64,000 bases of DNA. Origin: Chitinophagaceae bacterium (GTDB taxonomy: Bacteria > Bacteroidota > Bacteroidia > Chitinophagales > Chitinophagaceae). The notes beneath the pieces are model-generated. The model was not told where the DNA came from and ran no database searches. It saw nothing but the letters and a program-made list of their open reading frames with translations. Both the position numbers and the translations under genes were made by a program. The first letter of the stretch is position 1; every line of letters begins with the position of its first letter. Positions 17,084 to 26,766 of this stretch are shown here, piece after piece. The stretch spans positions 372,001 through 436,000 of the forward strand of contig JADJKL010000001.1 in the NCBI GenBank assembly GCA_016706055.1, given 5' to 3'.

Positions 17084-18067
17084 ATGAGAACAAGTGTACA
17101 CACTGTACGGCTGTCCGTACTTATTTTTTTCCTCGCATTTTTTACTAATAATTCTTATTCACAATCACTTACCACAGGCAATGGAAAGATAGAAGCTGGA
17201 GTGGGTTTAGGCCCTATGTTTTTCCTAGGCGACTTAGGTGGAAGCTATGGAATTGGAACTGACTTTGTAAAAGATATCGACTTTCCACTCACAAAACTCA
17301 ACAAAGGCATTTATCTAAATGTTTACCCAACGGAATGGCTGGGTATTAGACTTGCAGGTAATCTGAGTTATATAAAAGGGGATGATGCCCAGGCTCCCGA
17401 CAAAGGTGGAGCTGAAAGATATCGTTTGAAAAGAAATTTGAAGTTTGAATCAAAAATCAGCGAAGCATACGCAGCGATAGAAATTTATCCCACCGTTTTC
17501 TTTGAGCAATATGATGGCTTGGCACATAAATTAAGGCCTTATGTAGTAGGTGGTGCCGGCATTTTCCACTTTAACCCCAAAGCGGAATATACTGAACCAG
17601 GAGGAACAAAAAGAATGGTTGAACTAAAACCACTTCGTTTAGAAGGACAAGGCTTTTCAGAATATCCAGATCGTAAAGAATATTCGCTTACACAAAAAGA
17701 ATTACTTGTAGGTGGAGGTTTGAAATATTATCTCTCTGAAAGTATGTATGTAGGCTTTGAAATTCTGCATAGAAAAACATTCACCGATTATATAGATGAT
17801 GTAAGTACTAAATATATTAATCCGGCTCTTTTTAATACTTATCTGTCTGCTGCTGATGCTGCTGTAGCCCGTCAACTATATTATCGGGAAAACCTTTTGC
17901 AGCCGGGCCAAAGTCGTCCTAATCCAGTAGTTAACGAACAAAGAGGCGATTCGAAAGACAATGATGCATTTTTCTCAAGTATCTTAAGAATGGGATGGCG
18001 TTTAAATGGCGCTAACTCACCAACAGGTAGAGCTAAGCGACAATTGAAATGCCCTGTCTATTATTAA
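17084..18067 (+). CDS. Outer-membrane beta-barrel protein (DUF6089-like)
   Basis: 327 residues with signal peptide ending NNSYSQ. The mature chain starts with EAGVGLGPMFFLGDLGGSYG, has alternating aromatic strands (GIYLNVYPTEWLGIRLAGNL, LRPYVVGGAGIFHFNPKA, LLVGGGLKYYLSESMYVGFE) and a final FFSSILRMGWRLN strand. This matches the porin-like family found near type IX secretion genes in Bacteroidota. A role in the outer membrane is likely; a transport or assembly function cannot be assigned. A 46-base gap leads to the next small exported protein. Confidence 0.78.
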   Translation: MRTSVHTVRLSVLIFFLAFFTNNSYSQSLTTGNGKIEAGVGLGPMFFLGDLGGSYGIGTDFVKDIDFPLTKLNKGIYLNVYPTEWLGIRLAGNLSYIKGDDAQAPDKGGAERYRLKRNLKFESKISEAYAAIEIYPTVFFEQYDGLAHKLRPYVVGGAGIFHFNPKAEYTEPGGTKRMVELKPLRLEGQGFSEYPDRKEYSLTQKELLVGGGLKYYLSESMYVGFEILHRKTFTDYIDDVSTKYINPALFNTYLSAADAAVARQLYYRENLLQPGQSRPNPVVNEQRGDSKDNDAFFSSILRMGWRLNGANSPTGRAKRQLKCPVYY

Positions 18068-18112
18068 ACTGAATACCACCTTAGTATTAATATAACCCTA
18101 AATCCGAACCAC

Positions 18113-18538
18113 ATGAAACAACAAGTACCCAAAAATCGACTTAAAGTAATAATGGCCTTAAGTGTTTTTTCAGGCTTGATTTTGTCACAACCAGCACTTG
18201 CAGAAAGCAAACCTTATATCAGCTTGGGAGAATACAAAACAGGTGAGAAAATTCCAGTAAAAACAAAGTTCAAAACAAAGTTGTTTTCATCGAAGAACAA
18301 CAGTTCTGTAAAAATCTATCCAGATTTCATTAAACGGGAAATGCATGTAATTGCAAAAGATAACAACAAAGAAGTGTTAGATTTTTTTGTATTTGACATA
18401 CCGGGAACATTAATCTTTCATAAAAAAATGAAAGCCCATGACCATGAGTGTCTTAAAAAATTTAATAAGGGAAAATACATTTACCGTGTTTTCACAGGTG
18501 ATGAAGAGACCGCAGCAGGTGAACTAGAATTCAGATAA
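18113..18538 (+). CDS. Small exported protein resembling a lone type IX sorting-like domain
   Basis: 141 residues. Signal peptide ends QPALAES. The last about 75 residues follow the layout of a Por-secretion tail: SVKIYPDFIKREMHVIAKD, FFVFDIPGTLIFHKKM, KFNKGKYIYRVFTGDEE, ending GELEFR. Normal cargo carries this domain behind a large passenger; here almost nothing precedes it. It could be a degenerate tail or a related beta-sandwich with another role. Confidence 0.65.
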   Translation: MKQQVPKNRLKVIMALSVFSGLILSQPALAESKPYISLGEYKTGEKIPVKTKFKTKLFSSKNNSSVKIYPDFIKREMHVIAKDNNKEVLDFFVFDIPGTLIFHKKMKAHDHECLKKFNKGKYIYRVFTGDEETAAGELEFR

Positions 18539-18980
18539 ATCATAAAAATACTAAACGCCGTCCCGAAAAGCAGCAGGGAGCTTAATAAAATCTAATACCC
18601 GGTTGAAATAACCTAATCCGTTCTCTATTGGTACTCTCTATTTGTATAAAATTTTATTAAACACTCTCTGCCTTGCTTGCGGGCAGAAAAGTTGATAGGC
18701 TTTTCTTTTAATTTGAGCTCTTTTATTCGTCATAACTAAGAAACCCGTATTGGCAGAGAGATTGTTTTAATCAATATCCGGTTGAAAAACCCAGCAATCC
18801 TGGAGAACCTGAAGATTTTTGCAATCATTTTCTGCCTTTACTTACGGGTTATTTCTCCTCCACTATTCACCCCAAAGAGTTATTTATTAGGTCATGTTAT
18901 AAAACAGTTCAAAAAAACTGTACTTCAACTGTTTAGATTTTAAAAAAGAGTCCTATATTAGTTTTATATTTCTAAACAAG
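18539..18980 (+). other. Gene-free stretch with an imperfect internal duplication
   Basis: No protein gene seen. AATACCCGGTTGAAATAACC (18594-18613) is echoed by AATATCCGGTTGAAAAACCC (18773-18792), and CTCTCTGCCTTGCTTGCGGG (18664-18683) by TTTTCTGCCTTTACTTACGG (18828-18847). The two pairs keep their order, so the segment looks like an old duplication of about 180 bases. Confidence 0.35.
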
Positions 18981-19040
18981 GGTTGCCTGAACCTAAAAAA
19001 CAGGGGCGAATACCGAAAAGCCATACGAGTAGGTACAACC
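18981..19040 (+). ncRNA. Possible structured 5' leader upstream of the four-helix membrane protein
   Basis: GGTTG (18981-18985) pairs with CAACC (19036-19040) to enclose CCTG/CAGG (18986-18989 with 19001-19004), GGC/GCC (19005-19007 with 19020-19022) and TACC/GGTA (19011-19014 with 19032-19035). The last two helices cross, as in a pseudoknot. It ends 19 bases before the ATG at 19060. The compact closed fold is suggestive of a cis-acting element, but I do not match it to a known class and short helices can arise by chance. Confidence 0.25.
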
Positions 19041-19059
19041 AAATTCAACCAACTTAATT

Positions 19060-19494
19060 ATGGAAAATTTAGGCTTTCACAAATCAAAATTGTATTCTTT
19101 AATCCTTGCCGGCGTAGCATTAATATCACTTCTCTTGCCATGGGTATCAGTTTCTGCCGGAGGTTTTGGCGGAGCATCTAAAAATGGTTTTGGCGGCTGG
19201 GGTCTTCTTGTCTTAATCGGTATTGGACTTGTTGCAGCTGCTTGTTTTATGGGAAACAAAGCTTTAGCATTTGATGACATGGGCAAAAAACTTGTTCTTG
19301 GCGGCTTTGGCGCAATTGCAGGAGGCGCAGCAATTTATCTGATTAGAATATTCACAATGGGTGGTGGAAAGTATGGCGGAATTGTAAAAGTTTCTCCAGG
19401 TCTTGGTCTTTTCTTAGGCTTAGCTGCAGGTGCTATTGGTCTATTACTTCAATTAGGAATCATTAAAGTACCAAAAGCATCGATGATAAAGTAA
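19060..19494 (+). CDS. Small four-helix membrane protein of unknown function
   Basis: 144 residues, four hydrophobic helices: LYSLILAGVALISLLLPWVS, GWGLLVLIGIGLVAAACFMG, KLVLGGFGAIAGGAAIYLIR and GLGLFLGLAAGAIGLLLQLG. Gly-rich loops (GGFGGASKNGFGGWG) connect them. It resembles small Bacteroidota membrane proteins with no assigned role. A strong terminator follows and a possible structured leader precedes. Confidence 0.7.
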   Translation: MENLGFHKSKLYSLILAGVALISLLLPWVSVSAGGFGGASKNGFGGWGLLVLIGIGLVAAACFMGNKALAFDDMGKKLVLGGFGAIAGGAAIYLIRIFTMGGGKYGGIVKVSPGLGLFLGLAAGAIGLLLQLGIIKVPKASMIK

Positions 19495-19520
19495 AATAAT
19501 TGTTTTAAACTCTTTTATAC

Positions 19521-19558
19521 AAAAAAGCCTCCCACTATTAATATTGGGAGGCTTTTTT
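19521..19558. terminator. Bidirectional terminator between membrane protein and uvrA
   Basis: AAAAAAGCCTCCCA (19521-19534) pairs perfectly with TGGGAGGCTTTTTT (19545-19558), loop of 10. A tracts and T tracts on both sides serve both converging transcripts. Confidence 0.93.
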
Positions 19559-19574
19559 GTATAACCATATTAGT

Positions 19575-22443
19575 CTATTCCAACTCGGCTTTCAAAAATT
19601 CCGCCGTATGGCTTTCTTTGTTCTTAGTCAATCCTTCCGGAGTTCCTTCATACAAAATTCTTCCTCCTCCATCGCCTCCTTCTGGGCCTAAGTCTATAAT
19701 ATGATCGGCCACTTTTATCACATCCATATTATGCTCAATGACCAATACAGTATTTCCTCTGTCAACTAACCTATTTAAAACATCAAGCAAATGTTGTATA
19801 TCTTCAAAATGCAAACCTGTTGTAGGTTCATCCAATATATAAAATGTTTTCCCGTATCTTTTTCCAAGCTCGGTCGAAAGCTTTACCCGTTGTCCTTCTC
19901 CCCCACTTAATGTTACCGCAGATTGTCCTAATGTTATATAACCCAACCCAACTTCTTCCAGCACTTTTATTTTTCGATAGAGATAGGGAACATTCTGAAA
20001 AAACTCAACAGCTTCTTCTACCGTCATTTCTAAAACATCTGCAATAGATTTTCCTTTGTAACGAATTTCCAATGTTTCCCGGTTATATCTTTTACCATTG
20101 CACTTTTCGCAATGTACATACACATTGGGTAAAAAATTCATTTCAATAACCCGCATACCACCACCTTCACACACTTCGCATCTGCCACTTTTTACATTAA
20201 AAGAAAAACGTCCCGGCTTATATCCTCTTATTTTCGCTTCAGGAATAGAAGCAAACAAAGTTCTTATTTCAGTGAAGAAGCCACAATATGTTGCAGGATT
20301 ACTTCTTGGTGTTCTGCCAATAGGTGATTGATCTATTTCAATTACTTTATCAATATGCTCCAATCCCTTTACAGATTTATATTCCAGTGGGGCCATTTTA
20401 GAACCGTAGGCATGTTTAGAAAGAATCGGATATAATGTTTCATTAATAAATGTTGATTTGCCGCTGCCACTTACACCGGTAACACAAATAAATTTCCCCA
20501 ACGGAAATTTTGCTTCTACATTTTGCAGGTTGTTTCCTTTAGCACCTTTCAACTCGAGAAATTTACCGTTGCCTTCTCTCCTTTCTTTTGGCACTGCAAT
20601 TTTATGATGTCCATTCAAATAACCGGATGTTAATGTATTTAGCTTCAACATATCCTGAGGTTTGCCTTGCGCAACTATTTTTCCACCATGATATCCTGCT
20701 TTAGGCCCAATATCAATTAAATGATCTGCTGCCAGCATGATGTCTTTGTCATGCTCTACTACTAAAACACTATTGCCAATATCTCTCAGATTTTTTAATG
20801 CTTCTATCAATCTATGATTGTCTCTTTGATGCAAACCAATAGACGGCTCATCTAAAATGTAAGTGATGCCTTGCAGTTGAGAGCCTATCTGCGTTGCCAA
20901 ACGTATACGCTGCGATTCGCCACCACTAAGGCTTTTAGAAGGTCGATATAAAGTAAGATAAGTTAACCCAACATCCAATAAAAACTGTAACCGTTCTCGT
21001 ATTTCTTTCAATACATCTTTTGCAATTGCTTTCTGCTTATTCTCCAGCATTAATTCAATTCCATCAAACCAGGCAGCCAGGTTGTCAAGATTCATATTAC
21101 TTAGCTCCGCAATATTTCTCCCATTTACTTTAAACCAAAGACTTTCTTTTTTTAATCTTGCCCCTTCACAAGAAGTGCAGGGTTTTAAACTCATAAACTG
21201 TTGCACCCATTCCCGCAATGCTTCTGTGCTATATGAAGAGGCAAACCATCTTTTAAGCATTGGAATAACTCCTTCAAAACTTCCAGTATATTCATTTGGC
21301 ACTGTTTCGTCATCCACATCTACATCAAGCGAAGAATTTATTTCTTTATCGCCGTATAAAAGCAAATCTAATTGTGCCGGCGTTAGTTGATCTAAAGGCT
21401 TGTCCAATTTTATTTTTTTCTTGCTAGCAAATTCCTTCACCTGCTGATATACACTGGCATTCCGTTCTTCTCCCAATGGTGCAATACCTCCTTCCTTTAC
21501 GGTTAATGTTTTGTCAGGCAGCACTTCATTCATATCAATGGTATAAATATTACCCAAGCCTTTACAAACCGGGCAAGCACCATATGGAGAATTAAAAGAG
21601 AAAGCATTTGGCGATGGCTCTTCATAACTTATTCCTGTATCCTCACACATCAACATTTTAGAATACTGCACAAATATTTTATCATCAATCAACAAAAACA
21701 TTAGATCTTTTCCAAGTTTCAATGTTTGCTGCACACTTTGGCTAAGCCTTGCTTTTAAATCATCCGTAACCTGTAGTCTGTCCACCACTAATTCAATATC
21801 ATGAATAACATATCGATCAACCTGCATTTTAGAAGTAATATCTTTTACCTCTCCATCAATTCTTACTTTTAAGAACCCTTTTTTCCTTACATCTTCAAAT
21901 AACTCCCTATAATGTCCCTTTCTTCCTCTTACTAATGGAGCCAACAGAGCTATTTTTTCTTCCATGATATTTTTTAAAGATATTCTCCACTATTTCTTCT
22001 TCACTCCACTTTACCATTTTCTTATTCGTATTATAAGAATAAGCATCGCCAATTCTTGCAAACAACAATCGCAAAAAATCATATATCTCTGTTACAGTGC
22101 CAACAGTTGAACGAGGGTTTTTATTGGTGGTTTTCTGTTCAATAGAAATTACAGGCGAAAGACCGGTTATCTTATCTACATCCGGTCGTTCCATATCTCC
22201 AATAAACTGGCGGGCATAAGCACCAAAGGTTTCCATATATCGTCGCTGGCCTTCAGAATAAATAGTATCAAATGCCAAGGAAGATTTTCCACTACCACTT
22301 ATTCCGGTAATAACTACCAATTTATTTTTTGGAATTGAAATATCAATATTTTTCAAATTATGAACCCTTGCTCCATACACTTCAATAGTATCTGAATCCT
22401 GAATTTCGGGTACTTCCTTTTTTTTACTTGCTTTCTTTGCCAT
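19575..22443 (-). CDS. uvrA: Excinuclease ABC subunit A (frameshifted in the assembly)
   Basis: Damage-recognition ATPase of nucleotide excision repair. The N-terminal part (22443-21907) has IEVYGARVHNLKNIDISIP, Walker A GISGSGKSSLAFDTI and IEQKTTNKNPRSTVGTVTEI. The rest (21965-19575) has two Cys zinc-binding sets (CPVCKGLG, CTSCEGARL; CEVCEGGGM, CEKCNGKRY), signature LSGGESQRIRLA, ILDEPSIGLHQRDN, second Walker A GVSGSGKST and ILDEPTTGLH. The break lies in the T6 run at 21953-21958: removing one base joins HGRK to IALLAPLVRGRKGHY. Restored length is about 950 residues, as expected. This is the one clear insertion among the indels in this window. Confidence 0.95.
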
Positions 22444-22658
22444 ACTTATTGAACGAAGATACTATTTCGGATAATTCCAAAATTTTGTTGTTAACCCCTT
22501 TATAAACAAGCTATAACTGAAATTGTTGCAGCATATTTTTATTCATTTCAATAAAAGAATTCAAATTAAATTTTCAGAGTTATCCACAAAATTTTATTCT
22601 GGCACAATATTTTGAGTGTAGCGATGAAATTAAATAAATCATTTAAAATTAATTATTC

Positions 22659-23275
22659 ATGAAAAAGACCTTTTTAATAGCAGGGGCATTGCATTATTTT
22701 CCGGCTTAGCGATTACAACCTCAGCACAAGAAACTCCCGTAAAAGAAACTACGACGCAAGAAAATTGGGATGCAAAGAAAAATCCTACTGTAGATTCAAT
22801 AATGGCACAATTCAAAGACAAATATGTTGAAGTAAAGCCTGCGCAAACCATTTCTGATATTTTTCCCGCACTTGGTGAATATGAATCAGCTACAAATGAA
22901 GAGGCAGCAAAACTTTCAATTACAATCGACCCCAATAACAAAGGGCTAGTATGGATTGAAGGTTTACCACAAGGAAGAGTAAAAGCCATGTTACGTAAAT
23001 CACCTGCTACCTATAAAATTCCAGCTCAAAAAACTGAAGAAGGAAAAGATGTGGCAGAAGGAACTTTGATATTTGATAAAGAAACAAACACACTAAGCAT
23101 TTGTATTGGAAAAGAATATAATACTACAGATCCTTCAACTGCGTTTATGATGTCGGAGGAAGAGCCAGCAGCCACCGTATCAAAAAATTCAAAAGCGAAA
23201 AAAACAACGGTAACGAAACCCTGGATATACACAGGGACAAAAATTGTAGTAGTAGAAGAAACAGTGATGAATTAA
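22659..23275 (+). CDS. Exported protein of unknown function (frameshift in the signal peptide)
   Basis: The ATG at 22659 starts MKKTFLIAGAL and then runs into TAG. Adding one G after the TTG at about 22689-22692 gives a standard signal peptide (AGALALFSGLAITTSAQ) continuing in the frame of 22802-23275. The mature chain has TQENWDAKKNPTVDSIMAQF, a central DPNNKGLVWIEGLPQGRVKA and a Lys-rich C-terminal third. A start at 22802 alone would lack the signal, so I prefer the longer gene. No family recognised. A terminator follows. Confidence 0.68.
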
Positions 23276-23309
23276 AAACATTCAAGGTGGTGGTTCATTT
23301 AGAATGTGT

Positions 23310-23339
23310 AAAGAGGTTGCAGTAAAATGCAGCCTCTTT
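23310..23339 (+). terminator. Rho-independent terminator after the exported protein gene
   Basis: AAAGAGGTTGCA (23310-23321) pairs with TGCAGCCTCTTT (23328-23339) with one G-T pair, followed by CTTTG. Confidence 0.78.
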
Positions 23340-23368
23340 CTTTGTAATATTGCTAAAATTTAAAACCA

Positions 23369-23908
23369 ATGTTCAACTTATTCAAGAAAAAGCAAGAAGG
23401 CGCAAAAGTTACTGATACTGTTTTTATTTCAACAGCAGCTAAGTACCAGGCAATGATTGAAGAATGGAAAAAAGATAAATCCATAGTTTATCTTTTCTGG
23501 TTTGATGATTCTTTAAGTGAAGCTGCTACATTCTTTTCAGCCGCAATGACTGAAGAGGATATACTGCTACTTACTCGTCAAGCAACTTCGCAACAGTTGT
23601 CAGCCAAAATTCCAATTTTTGCAGAGCATTTTCCATTAGAAAATAAAGAGCAGGATTACTACAAGAAACTAAATCTAGATGTAGTAAAAGTATATTCTGC
23701 ATTAGATGAACCACTTTACAAACATTTTGGTGCAGACAGGATAATTGACTTAGTGCAAAAACTTGGCATGAAAGAAAATGAAGCAATTGAACATAGTATG
23801 GTCAGTTCTTCCATAAAGAAAGCTCAAAAAAAGATTGAGAAAAATGTTGTTTTTGAACAAACTGCACATTCACAAAGTGATTGGTTGCAAAAAAATTACA
23901 AGCCTTGA
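23369..23908 (+). CDS. Conserved cytoplasmic protein of unknown function
   Basis: 179 residues, no signal peptide. It begins MFNLFKKKQEGAKVTDTVF and has a helical, Lys/Glu-rich body with SIVYLFWFDDSLSEAATFFS, a GADRIIDLVQKLGMKENEAI stretch and a C-terminal amphipathic helix (SIKKAQKKIEKNVVFEQTAH). No catalytic motif recognised. It stands between a terminator and the SAM-riboswitch promoter, so it is a single-gene unit. Confidence 0.68.
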   Translation: MFNLFKKKQEGAKVTDTVFISTAAKYQAMIEEWKKDKSIVYLFWFDDSLSEAATFFSAAMTEEDILLLTRQATSQQLSAKIPIFAEHFPLENKEQDYYKKLNLDVVKVYSALDEPLYKHFGADRIIDLVQKLGMKENEAIEHSMVSSSIKKAQKKIEKNVVFEQTAHSQSDWLQKNYKP

Positions 23909-23974
23909 ACCTTTTACTGTAAAGGCTTTCAGCTAATAAACAAACGAATGTTTGCAAAGTATTCTCATTTTAAA

Positions 23975-24007
23975 TTTGGAAAATAGAATTGTAGTCCACT
24001 ATCTTTG
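23975..24007 (+). promoter_or_regulatory. Bacteroidota-type promoter for the SAM riboswitch transcript
   Basis: TTTG at 23975-23978 and TATCTTTG at 24000-24007 with 21 bases between them match the Bacteroidota -33/-7 consensus (TTTG, TAnnTTTG). The transcript would start about 24012-24015, a few bases before the riboswitch P1 stem. Confidence 0.72.
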
Positions 24008-24026
24008 TTCAAGTTCTTTATACATA

Positions 24027-24138
24027 CTTATCAAGAAAGGCAGAGGGTAATGGCCCGATGAAGCCTTGACAACCTACTCTAATTTGATTAGAGAAAGGTG
24101 CCAATTCCATCTCTCGTTGTAAACGAGGGAACGATAAG
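24027..24138 (+). ncRNA. SAM-I-type (S-box) riboswitch
   Basis: P1 is CTTATC (24027-24032) with GATAAG (24133-24138). Inside are the conserved S-box blocks AAGGCAGAGGG, GGCCCGATGAAGCC, GACAACCT and AAGGTGCCAATTCC, and a P4-like hairpin CTCTCGTTGTAAACGAGGG. It is followed by a terminator and by metY-metX-hom. SAM binding should stabilise P1 and favour termination, shutting off methionine synthesis. Confidence 0.95.
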
Positions 24139-24175
24139 TCAGATTAACGCTTCTAAATATCTTCAACAACATATT

Positions 24176-24209
24176 AAAAGCTCATCTGATTTATCGGGTG
24201 AGCTTTTTT
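24176..24209 (+). terminator. Riboswitch-controlled attenuator terminator
   Basis: AAAAGCTCA (24176-24184) pairs with TGAGCTTTT (24199-24207), extended by T-G and C-G pairs, and a T tract follows. It sits between the SAM aptamer and metY, the position of the expression platform. Confidence 0.85.
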
Positions 24210-24298
24210 CGTTTTAAACGAAGCTCTTCCCGATAGTCTTTTTTGATAATTGATGTAACTGTTTAAACAATTTTTCATCAAATTAAAAATCAAAAAAG

Positions 24299-25624
24299 AT
24301 GAGCAACAATCTTCATTTCGACACATTACAGCTTCATGCTGGTCAGCAAATTGATCCAACAACAAAATCAAGAGCGGTTCCTATTTATCAAACCACTTCC
24401 TATGCTTTTAACAATGCCGCCCATGCAGCCAACCTTTTTGGATTAAAAGAATTCGGAAATATCTATACCCGGATTATGAATCCGACAACGGATGTTTTTG
24501 AACAACGCATCGCTGCACTGGAAGGTGGTGTTGCGGCCTTAGCTACAAGTTCCGGACAGTCAGCACAGTTCCTTGCACTCAATAATATTTTGCAAGCCGG
24601 AGATAATTTCATCACTTCTACTTATCTCTACGGTGGCACTTACAACCAATTCAAAGTAGCCTTCAAGAGATTAGGAATTGAAGTTCGCTTTGCCGATGGC
24701 GACGATGCAGAAAGCTTTGTGAAACACATTGACAAAAACACAAAAGCATTTTATCTGGAAACAATTGGCAATCCAAGATTGAATATTCCTGATTTTGAAA
24801 AATTTGCCGACCTCGCCAAAGAATATGATTTACCACTAATCGTTGACAATACATTTGGTGCAGGCGGATATTTATTTCGTCCGTTGGAGCATGGGGCTAA
24901 CATCGTTGTTGAATCTGCTACCAAATGGATTGGCGGACATGGCACTAGCATCGGCGGTGTTATTGTTGATGGTGGAAATTATAATTGGGGCAATGGAAAA
25001 TTCCCGCAGTTCACTGAGCCATCCGAAGGTTATCATGGACTTAAGTTCTGGGAAATATTTGGCGAAGGAAATCCATTGGGCTTACCAAATATCGCTTTTG
25101 CCATCCGTGCAAGAGTAGAAGGACTTAGAGATTTTGGTTCTTCACAAAGTCCATTCAATTCATTTTTATTGCTACAAGGTTTAGAAACCTTAAGTCTTCG
25201 TGTACAACGTCATGTTGAAAATGCATTAGCATTAGCAGAATGGTTGGAACAGCATCCGTCAGTTGAGTTTGTACAATATCCAGGATTAAAAAGTAGCCCA
25301 TATAATGAATTAGCAAAAAAATATTTGACCAACGGCTTTGGCGGTGTGCTCAACTTCGGTGTAAAAGGCACAAAAGAAAATGCAAGCAAGTTTATTGACT
25401 CATTGAAACTGGTAAGTCATTTGGCAAATGTTGGCGATGCAAAATCACTGGCTATTCATCCGGCTTCCACCACACATGAGCAATTAAACGAAGCGGAACA
25501 AAAAGCTGCTGGAGTAGAACCTAATCAGGTTCGTATCAGTGTTGGCATTGAGTATATCGAAGATATAAAAGCAGATTTCGAACAAGCATTCGCCGCTGTA
25601 TTTGCCAATGAATTAGTCAATTAA
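24299..25624 (+). CDS. metY: O-acetylhomoserine sulfhydrylase
   Basis: 441 residues; PLP enzyme of the Cys/Met metabolism family that makes homocysteine from O-acetylhomoserine and sulfide. Motifs: HAGQQIDPTTKSRAVPIYQT at the start, NIYTRIMNPTTDVFEQRIAA, PLP Asp in PLIVDNTFGAGG, PLP Lys209 in ESATKWIGGHGTSIGG, and SVGIEYIEDIKADFEQA at the end. First gene after the SAM riboswitch and attenuator, so methionine-repressed. Full length. Confidence 0.96.
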   Translation: MSNNLHFDTLQLHAGQQIDPTTKSRAVPIYQTTSYAFNNAAHAANLFGLKEFGNIYTRIMNPTTDVFEQRIAALEGGVAALATSSGQSAQFLALNNILQAGDNFITSTYLYGGTYNQFKVAFKRLGIEVRFADGDDAESFVKHIDKNTKAFYLETIGNPRLNIPDFEKFADLAKEYDLPLIVDNTFGAGGYLFRPLEHGANIVVESATKWIGGHGTSIGGVIVDGGNYNWGNGKFPQFTEPSEGYHGLKFWEIFGEGNPLGLPNIAFAIRARVEGLRDFGSSQSPFNSFLLLQGLETLSLRVQRHVENALALAEWLEQHPSVEFVQYPGLKSSPYNELAKKYLTNGFGGVLNFGVKGTKENASKFIDSLKLVSHLANVGDAKSLAIHPASTTHEQLNEAEQKAAGVEPNQVRISVGIEYIEDIKADFEQAFAAVFANELVN

Positions 25625-25706
25625 TTATTAACCCAGCTTCAGTTCCCTGAGCAAAAGTTGCGTCGCTCCGTTTGTGGTTCTGTTCCCTGATCATCAATGA
25701 ATACAG

Positions 25707-26765
25707 TTGACAAACACTTTTAATTATAAAGAAACATTCACATTAGAGTCAGGTGAAACCCTTCCGGGTTTTCACTTGGCTTATACTACGCATGGCAAAC
25801 TGAATGCGGCAAAAGATAATGTTGTCTGGATTTTTCATGCACTCACTGCAAATAGTAATCCTGTTGAATGGTGGCCCGGTCTTGTTGGCGAAGGAAAATA
25901 TTTTGATCCTGCAAAGTATTTTATCATCTGCGTAAATAAACCTGGCAGTCCATACGGCAGCATTTCCCCATTAAGTAAGAATCCGGAAACAAATGAAACT
26001 TATTATAACAGTTTCCCTGTTTTCAGTATACGAGACATAGTAAGAAGCTACCAGCATTTAAAAAATGAGTTGGGCATCAGCAAAATATTTATTGGTCTTG
26101 GTGGCAGCACCGGTGGCATGCAATTGCTTGAATGGGCAATAGAAGAACCTAACTTATTCGAACATATTGTTCCTATTGCTACCAATGCCATTTTATCTCC
26201 TTGGGGAATTGCCTTCAATGCATCGCAACGCATGGCAATAGAAGCTGACAATACATGGTTAAAGAAAACTAATGATGCTGGGCAAAAAGGGCTTGCTGCT
26301 GCAAGATCAATTGCGATGCTCTCCTATCGTCATTATAATGGTTATGCCATTACACAAAGAAGAGATAAAGCATTTGTACCACTCAGTAACGAAACAACTT
26401 ATGCAGCCGACAATTACCAGCGGTATCAGGGTTTAAAACTCACAAAGCGATTTAATGCTTTGTGCTATTACAGGCTTACACAAAGTATGGACAGCCATGA
26501 TGTGGGACGTAATCGTAAAAGTGTGGCTGAGGCTTTAAAGCTCATCACTGCAAAAACATTAGTGATTGGCATTACATCTGATGTGCTTTATCCAATAGCA
26601 GAGCAGGAATTTTTACATCAAACAATTCCAGGTGCACAATTACTGACAATTGCCAGTGAGTTTGGCCATGATGGTTTTTTACTGGAGTATGAAAAAATAG
26701 AAGCGGCTTTAAAAGAATTTATTAACAACAAAAAATCATCTCACTTAAAAATAGTGAATCAATAA
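25707..26765 (+). CDS. metX: Homoserine O-acetyltransferase
   Basis: 352 residues, alpha/beta hydrolase fold. It transfers acetyl from acetyl-CoA to homoserine. Nucleophile Ser134 in GLGGSTGGMQLLEW, Asp in TSDVLYPIAEQ, His in FGHDGFLLEYEKIE; also WWPGLVGEGKYFDP and NKPGSPYGSISP. The only in-frame start is TTG at 25707. An ATG at 25697 would give MNTVDNTFNYKETF if one A were removed, so the true start may be there. 82 bases after metY; a C separates its stop from hom. Confidence 0.95.
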   Translation: MTNTFNYKETFTLESGETLPGFHLAYTTHGKLNAAKDNVVWIFHALTANSNPVEWWPGLVGEGKYFDPAKYFIICVNKPGSPYGSISPLSKNPETNETYYNSFPVFSIRDIVRSYQHLKNELGISKIFIGLGGSTGGMQLLEWAIEEPNLFEHIVPIATNAILSPWGIAFNASQRMAIEADNTWLKKTNDAGQKGLAAARSIAMLSYRHYNGYAITQRRDKAFVPLSNETTYAADNYQRYQGLKLTKRFNALCYYRLTQSMDSHDVGRNRKSVAEALKLITAKTLVIGITSDVLYPIAEQEFLHQTIPGAQLLTIASEFGHDGFLLEYEKIEAALKEFINNKKSSHLKIVNQ

Positions 26766-26766
26766 C

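Noticed and set aside
22580..22588. DnaA box TTATCCACA suggesting a replication origin
   Set aside because: A single perfect box with no cluster, no dnaA or dnaN nearby and no AT-rich repeat array.
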